Assembly (NCBI GenBank): GCA_938008005.1
Contig: CALLLZ010000207.1
Coordinates: forward strand, 1-19,518
DNA length: 19,518 nucleotides
Source of the DNA: an uncultured Marinicella sp.
GTDB lineage: Bacteria; Pseudomonadota; Gammaproteobacteria; Xanthomonadales; Marinicellaceae
Direction of reading: 5' to 3'
The first letter of the stretch is position 1, and the number at the start of each line of letters is the position of its first letter. The notes under the pieces are model-generated. The model saw only the letters and a program-made list of their open reading frames with translations. It was not told the origin of the DNA and did not search any database. Below are positions 16,501-19,518 of this stretch, piece by piece. The position numbers and the translations under genes are program-made.

Positions 16501-17163
16501 TTTTGCTTCACTCCAATCGATCATTTGGAACCTGTGAAACAGGCTGTTTGATCCCGCTTGAGTGTTTGAGCGCATTATATTTTGATATATAAAGCGTTCT
16601 GCAGCTTCAATTCTCTTAAGTTGTAGATCTTGACTGGAGTAAAAATGAAATTGATCACTGACCCAATGCATCACCATCTCTGGCCTTTGTAACTCATAAC
16701 TGACAAATAAAACTGACAACCGTCGAGCCAACTGCCACTTTTTTCGACTCTTCAGTAGTTCATTATTTTGGCTATTTACATATTGATCAATAAGCTGCAT
16801 CGTTGAATCAGCCATCAATTCTGGAGTTGATAAAAAAGCGTATATTTTGATGCTTAATTCAGCTTGAGACCATAAAGGCACCTCATCTTCTGGTTCGAAA
16901 AAATTAAGGTATTGACTCAAACCTTTTTCTAAGAATGGGAACTCAAGGTTTGCACAGATACCTTCTTTTTCCGCTATAAACAACTGCAAATAACGTTGCA
17001 TATTGGCATTGGGCACAATGACATGACTCGGTTGCAGCAGATTAAGAGCCTGACTCATTTCATTGGTCACATTATCACTCAGTTGCTCAGCCAACTGTTC
17101 AACCTCGTGACTGAAGTGTAAATTGATGCCGTTATCAGTCATGAGTAACTGTATTTCACTCAA
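13537..17163 (-). CDS. recC: Exodeoxyribonuclease V gamma subunit, Chi-recognition scaffold
   Basis: RecC holds RecB and RecD together, splits the strands and reads the Chi signal. The N-terminal inactive helicase-like part has VIVPNANMQRYLQL and NLEFPF (48-76). YILGLDERSFPGE lies near 680-692, and the inactive nuclease-like domain follows at the C-terminus (SSGKSNRWSKHLIKPFVFW, near 1010-1050). At 1208 residues it is longer than E. coli RecC (1122). The longest frame starts with TTG at 17163. The first in-frame ATG is codon 8 at 17142. Neither has a visible Shine-Dalgarno, so the start is unsettled by seven codons. The gene follows the GGDEF gene by 48 bases, with a weak terminator-like hairpin between, and leads the recC-recB-recD unit. 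Confidence 0.94.
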   Translation of the reverse strand: MSEIQLLMTDNGINLHFSHEVEQLAEQLSDNVTNEMSQALNLLQPSHVIVPNANMQRYLQLFIAEKEGICANLEFPFLEKGLSQYLNFFEPEDEVPLWSQAELSIKIYAFLSTPELMADSTMQLIDQYVNSQNNELLKSRKKWQLARRLSVLFVSYELQRPEMVMHWVSDQFHFYSSQDLQLKRIEAAERFIYQNIMRSNTQAGSNSLFHRFQMIDWSEAKKTGQSMHLFTPTRLSAFHRHLLVHLAQYLPVHIYQLNVCSEYWEDMTTDSEDAWLKRLNAQPVYAHDSEGQVIAGQGEKESEIFLELGDENIENPLLKAWAKPGRESLCLFSQLEDDAIGLNVAYQPDWLHESQSRNQKALHVVQDSILTRTHPENALKETAQLKTLQLAVAPSMYREVQAIYNSVLINLQQNDDLKLTDIAILVPDMGKYRCVIEQVFAEQNKQHPFQLRYSLIDSSVKTESLYAQAVLGMFDVLEHDFMRAVVFKWLANDCVKQALKLTNEELAQWLEWLSHLGVYSHFDHLYATAKHDSTVQTELSNRFTWQQGLQRLRQSLVNEDVIALTQDNDLMGRLTWVIESLHQWHQILQKPKYPKEWQQLITQMTTSFVEVPEELYKEEQVRQALSVSLNKLVEHAGQVLMSLADIRFFIDQEFIHLSASKGNYLSGGLVCASLQPMRPIPFKITYILGLDERSFPGELQQETLDLTQRSRRLGDINRVENMNYLFLETLMCSREKLYLSYVGQDLIKGESILPSSTWQQLHNYLTSMIDAQSLGIKSYPVTRIPLDSAELYQFDADDIKADWLVNFAPNDHQKYTARYEHNSVDFGNDKTIMTVGKPTIEIVDEEASQVHIQVQALAKFFENPVLSYLDQVGASSQLINDVVNIEHEPFQLDGLSRYQLFDASVVDYLEAMNEQQPISLASAIDHQYDQMSKQSKLPIHLFAELDKLYELEQHKTFISLQTELKTLKALSGPVVFGDGQNHTTPALQVSAIPVRNSHFFINGTWEGLYATDGIISHQVVVSSSSGKSNRWSKHLIKPFVFWCLAQLDDQVDVAEYFQLRVVFRDQVNKYVFKPWSTGEISFSTKSEIRTYLLQVISAFNQPAMVNLPFDTINSLMVGVDERDQFIPYLAPSSKAKSIHVFALEKDSLTQYEQEKIEKKYQEKANAWIETHGYYEMLKALDIQFDPDALATYRERLLPLHVMTTAKLI

Positions 17164-17182
17164 CAGTTATGAAAATCGAAAT

Positions 17183-17206
17183 AAAAATGAAGCGTTTTGG
17201 TCTTCA
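17183..17206 (-). terminator. Weak terminator-like hairpin between the GGDEF gene and recC
   Basis: On the minus strand, TGAAG (17206-17202) and CTTCA (17192-17188) pair around a nine-base loop, followed by five T (17187-17183). It comes just after the GGDEF stop. The five-pair, AT-rich stem makes termination doubtful, and some read-through into recC is likely. If it does not work, the GGDEF gene and recCBD form one unit. Confidence 0.3.
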
Positions 17207-17211
17207 AAATA

Positions 17212-18177
17212 TCAATGCCTGATAGCTTTGATGATTTGATTACGACCAGATTTTTTTGCTTTATATAAAGCGCTGTCCAAGCGACCGAGCCAATCCTTAA
17301 TGCTTTCATCTGGTTCTTTTTGGGCTACAGCCATTGATAAAGTTATGTCATGTTCCTTATTAATTTCACCTTGACTGAAGTCAAGGTGGATTTTTTGGGC
17401 CAAGTGATAAGCGTAGCCAAAGTCTTTACCAACACACAAGATCGCAAATTCATCACCACCTATACGATATAAACAATTCTCACAACTCAGTTGCGATTGG
17501 ACATAAACAGCAACCTGTTGTAAAACTTGATCACCTTTGGCATGTCCAAAATAATCATTAACTTGCTTGAATTTATCTAAATCAAATAAAATAGCAGATT
17601 CCGCAGTTTGGGAATCAGTCAATTTAATGGTATCGTTATTAAACGCGCGGCGATTGAGAACTTGAGTCAAGACATCTTCATTAGCTATACGCCGCAAACG
17701 ATCATGCTGTTCATTCATTCTCGCCGAAAAAAAATAACAGAAAAAACTGGTGATGCCAATCGTCATCGCTATGGTGACCAGTTCAATTACCGGCAAATCT
17801 ATCAATAGACCGATGATGATAAGTGCTGATACACCCCACAAAATCAACGCATGTTTATTAGGCAGCAAATAAAACACCAAAGCCACAGAAGGATAAGCCC
17901 AATAAATTTGCCCCGAACCCTTCATTGCCAATGTTGCAATGGTACCAATTACTGAAATCAGAGCAATTGCATAAGCTGGGTAATGTCCGCTTCTGGTATA
18001 CCAAACGTAAATAAAGATGAATAAGCCAATTGATGCGAGTATGATATCAAGTATGCCAATCATCCAATCTTGATTGACCATTCGTATCACTGCAAAAACA
18101 CCTACACCCAATGCATAAGTAAGGCTCAGAATCATGACAATGATTTCTTTATCGCTTCTTTTTGCCTGACGTTCCAT
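17212..18177 (-). CDS. Membrane diguanylate cyclase (six TM segments plus GGDEF domain)
   Basis: The 321-residue protein would make cyclic di-GMP from two GTP at the inner membrane. Six hydrophobic segments are seen, near 11-32, 37-60, 67-85, 91-106, 109-127 and 131-151, forming a sensor of unrecognised type with short loops. The GGDEF domain (about 163-321) is canonical: ANEDVLTQVLNRRAF, FDLDKFKQVNDYFGH with D199, and RIGGDEF with the catalytic GGDEF at 240-244. The inhibitory I-site (RxxD before the motif) is not present; S231 and N234 stand in its place. Feedback inhibition by product is therefore probably absent. A perfect 22-base palindrome (17367-17388) lies in the coding sequence for HLDFSQGE (about 264-271). 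Its Shine-Dalgarno is weak. It lies upstream of recC on the same strand; a functional link is not evident. Confidence 0.92.
   Translation of the reverse strand: MERQAKRSDKEIIVMILSLTYALGVGVFAVIRMVNQDWMIGILDIILASIGLFIFIYVWYTRSGHYPAYAIALISVIGTIATLAMKGSGQIYWAYPSVALVFYLLPNKHALILWGVSALIIIGLLIDLPVIELVTIAMTIGITSFFCYFFSARMNEQHDRLRRIANEDVLTQVLNRRAFNNDTIKLTDSQTAESAILFDLDKFKQVNDYFGHAKGDQVLQQVAVYVQSQLSCENCLYRIGGDEFAILCVGKDFGYAYHLAQKIHLDFSQGEINKEHDITLSMAVAQKEPDESIKDWLGRLDSALYKAKKSGRNQIIKAIRH
17367..17388. repeat. Perfect 22-base palindrome inside the GGDEF gene
   Basis: CACCTTGACT (17367-17376) and AGTCAAGGTG (17379-17388) pair perfectly around GA. The centre TTGACT-GA-AGTCAA matches the spacer palindrome at 2859-2876 (TTGACT-AA-AGTCAA). 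On the plus strand it is followed by GA and six T (17391-17396), the look of an intrinsic terminator facing antisense to the GGDEF gene. It keeps the reading frame, encoding HLDFSQGE. Confidence 0.7.
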
Positions 18178-18311
18178 ACTTAGCTTGTTTTGACATAATT
18201 GTTTATTCTACTATAAGGGGACTTTGCTTTATTCACGGATAAAGTTAAAAACCTCCAAAATCATCCAATCTGCCTATGAATACTGGGCAACAACCCGCTA
18301 TTAGACAGCGT

Positions 18312-18704
18312 TTACTGATATGATTCGTAGGATTTTTCTTCAATTAATTCTGAACCAGTGACTAAATTAATTTGCTTTTTAATCGCTGCCCGATCATCAT
18401 TTTGATAATAAACACTCCGAGCCAGTTGTACAAATTCATCTCCAAAATTTTTATCTTTTTCGAAAATACGAATATCATCCTCAATTTTCCACAACCTCAA
18501 ATTGACCGTTTTTAAGGCTTGTTTTAATTCATCTGTTTTACCACTGATTAAGCCTGTTGCTTGCCAAGTTTTATTTAACAACTGCAGTTCATGATTGATA
18601 TTCTTAAGTTTTTCTTCGTCTTTTATCTTATCGGCTTTGATTTCTAAGATAGTGACTTTATCCAATAATTCACCCACCGACATTGGTGTACTAACTAAAC
18701 TCAT
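18312..18704 (-). CDS. DUF6165 family protein, function unknown
   Basis: The 130-residue, highly charged and helical protein matches what I recall of DUF6165. Family blocks are SVGELLDKVTILEIK (9-23), LWKIEDDIR (71-79), FVQLARSVYYQND (91-103) and GSELIEEKSY (117-126). There is no signal peptide or membrane segment, so it is probably cytosolic and partly coiled coil. No catalytic motif is recognised. The ATG overlaps the last base of the upstream DUF6524 stop (TAATG). GGAGAG at 18711-18716 is a strong ribosome binding site that fixes this start over the internal ATG at codon 8. Translation is coupled to the membrane protein. The 134 bases after it, up to the GGDEF start, show no clear terminator or promoter. 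Confidence 0.8.
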   Translation of the reverse strand: MSLVSTPMSVGELLDKVTILEIKADKIKDEEKLKNINHELQLLNKTWQATGLISGKTDELKQALKTVNLRLWKIEDDIRIFEKDKNFGDEFVQLARSVYYQNDDRAAIKKQINLVTGSELIEEKSYESYQ

Positions 18705-19111
18705 TAATTACTCTCCACATCATCGGTATCAAATTGACCCGTTATTCTTTTCTTTACATGAGACCAAGATATACCAATACCTAAAACAGTTGATACCATA
18801 AAGATCATTACCCAAGAAAGTATGCCAGAATTAGACAAATCTAACCAGCCTTGATCAACAAATAACCAAATCAATGTACTACAAAAAGCCAACAAAATAA
18901 TGATGCCTAATAAGCCCAAGGACTTAAATGTGGCCGACAAATAAAAAATATAACTGCCAAAAACAACGATAACAACCAAAATTTTTAAAGGTAATTGGGT
19001 ATCAGACAATGGCCAAAGCCAATGAAATAAGGAATATCCAGTTGGGTTGAATGTAACCACCACCAAGATAAATGCGAAAAGCCACCGCAATAAAAAACCA
19101 CCTATATTCAT
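18704..19111 (-). CDS. DUF6524 family four-TM membrane protein, function unknown
   Basis: The 135-residue inner-membrane protein has four hydrophobic segments near 5-22, 42-60, 64-86 and 97-116, and a short acidic C-terminal tail (FDTDDVESN). The N-terminal block FLLRWLFAFILVVVTFNPTGYSLFHWLWP is, as I recall, the mark of DUF6524. No enzyme motif is seen. GGAAAG about nine bases before ATG 19111 is a fair ribosome binding site. It is the first gene of a pair with the DUF6165 gene, overlapping by one base, and diverges from the MltF-like gene. The family assignment is from memory of the conserved N-terminus. Confidence 0.75.
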   Translation of the reverse strand: MNIGGFLLRWLFAFILVVVTFNPTGYSLFHWLWPLSDTQLPLKILVVIVVFGSYIFYLSATFKSLGLLGIIILLAFCSTLIWLFVDQGWLDLSNSGILSWVMIFMVSTVLGIGISWSHVKKRITGQFDTDDVESN

Positions 19112-19143
19112 ATTCGAATTCTTTCCAATAGCAAAATACCGAT

Positions 19144-19149
19144 ATTATA
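19144..19149 (-). promoter_or_regulatory. Possible -10 box for the DUF6524-DUF6165 pair
   Basis: On the minus strand a perfect TATAAT lies 33 bases before the DUF6524 ATG, a natural place for a -10 box. The hexamer 17 bases further upstream (GTATAA/TGTATA) is a poor -35. The rest of the 103-base divergent spacer shows no clear plus-strand promoter for the MltF-like gene. Confidence 0.35.
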
Positions 19150-19214
19150 ATGTACACTGAATGAGTTATACAGCTGTAGAGACGAATTGATAAAACCCTT
19201 ACCAAATACAAACC

Positions 19215-19518
19215 TTGATTAAACCTTATCGCACAATACGAGTTTTCAAACAGCATCGCTATAGATGGATGATTTGGCTGTTGATAGGTATCATTGCCTT
19301 GAGCTTATTTAGCCCCATCATATTTTCATCCAATTGGGACTTAATCAAAAAAAGAGGGGCTTTGATGTATGGCACCCGCGTTTCACTGCTGTCTTACTTT
19401 GAATCTGGCGATAACATCATTGGTTATGAATACCAACTATTGAAAAAGTTCACAGAGGCCAACGGGCTAGAGTTAAAATCCATACTATATGATAACAACG
19501 GTGATTTGTTCAACGACT
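19215..19518 (+). CDS. MltF-like membrane-bound lytic transglycosylase / solute-binding domain protein (N-terminal part)
   Basis: The frame is open from a TAA at 19191 to the window edge, giving about 101 residues. It has a basic N-terminus, one membrane anchor (WMIWLLIGIIALSLFSPIIF) and then the start of a type 3 solute-binding domain: RGALMYGTRVSLLSYFESGD..GYEYQLLKKFTEANGLEL. This is the usual MltF opening (anchor, then RGxLxVxT..xLxY, then GxxYELxxxFA). MltF cleaves peptidoglycan glycan strands at the outer membrane or periplasm. The transglycosylase domain would lie beyond the edge, so a plain solute-binding protein cannot be excluded. The start is either TTG 19215 or ATG 19269. TTG gives the better basic N-terminus, but neither has a good ribosome binding site. 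Confidence 0.72.
   Translation, partial: MIKPYRTIRVFKQHRYRWMIWLLIGIIALSLFSPIIFSSNWDLIKKRGALMYGTRVSLLSYFESGDNIIGYEYQLLKKFTEANGLELKSILYDNNGDLFND

Noticed and set aside
17103..17117. GACTGAAGT string near the recC start
   Set aside because: It contains the palindrome family's centre but only three pairs form around it, so it is not a hairpin.
19002..19256. Minus-strand open frame of 84 codons upstream of the DUF6524 gene
   Set aside because: It overlaps the DUF6524 N-terminus in another frame and the divergent spacer; the DUF6524 frame has the family motif and the better ribosome binding site.

Overview
The window is an AT-rich, gene-dense stretch of a bacterial chromosome. The gene content points to a gammaproteobacterium, probably marine and perhaps close to Marinicella: a RecC/RecB/RecD operon, a PhhA-PhhB pair, ProC, an MltF-like protein and small DUF6165/DUF6524 proteins. 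The genus is a guess from overall feel; no rRNA or other marker gene is present.

Layout, left to right. (1) 267-698 (+) encodes a small secreted protein of the family often mislabelled 'excinuclease'. It converges on (2) phhB and phhA (745-1913, minus), which make the phenylalanine-to-tyrosine hydroxylation and pterin-recycling pair. A Lrp/AsnC regulator (2047-2508, +) diverges from them across an AT-rich palindromic spacer. (3) 2509-3059 is noncoding and full of short perfect hairpins. (4) A SWIM-type SNF2 helicase, proC and a VOC (glyoxalase-fold) protein follow on the minus strand. (5) An inverted-repeat element (about 7875-7997) lies just past the end of recD. (6) recC-recB-recD (17163 down to 8016, minus) fills about 9 kb and is tightly packed, with an 11-nt gap and a 4-nt overlap. 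It encodes a complete exonuclease V, with helicase and nuclease residues intact in RecB and helicase motifs intact in RecD. (7) Upstream on the same strand is a six-TM GGDEF diguanylate cyclase. (8) A DUF6524 membrane protein and a DUF6165 protein overlap by one base. (9) At the right edge, diverging on the plus strand, is the N-terminus of an MltF-like protein cut by the window end.

The genes are mostly housekeeping: amino-acid metabolism, DNA repair, c-di-GMP signalling and cell wall. I see no tRNA, rRNA, CRISPR array, transposase, phage gene or recognisable defence island beyond RecBCD itself. The least explained material is in the spacers. A family of short perfect palindromes keeps a CT-(AA, AAA, TC or GA)-AG centre but has different, fully paired arms each time. 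It clusters at 2690-2953, and one strong member lies inside the coding sequence of the GGDEF gene (17367-17388). Two longer inverted-repeat elements (2551-2622 and 7875-7997) resemble dispersed intergenic repeats known from many bacteria.
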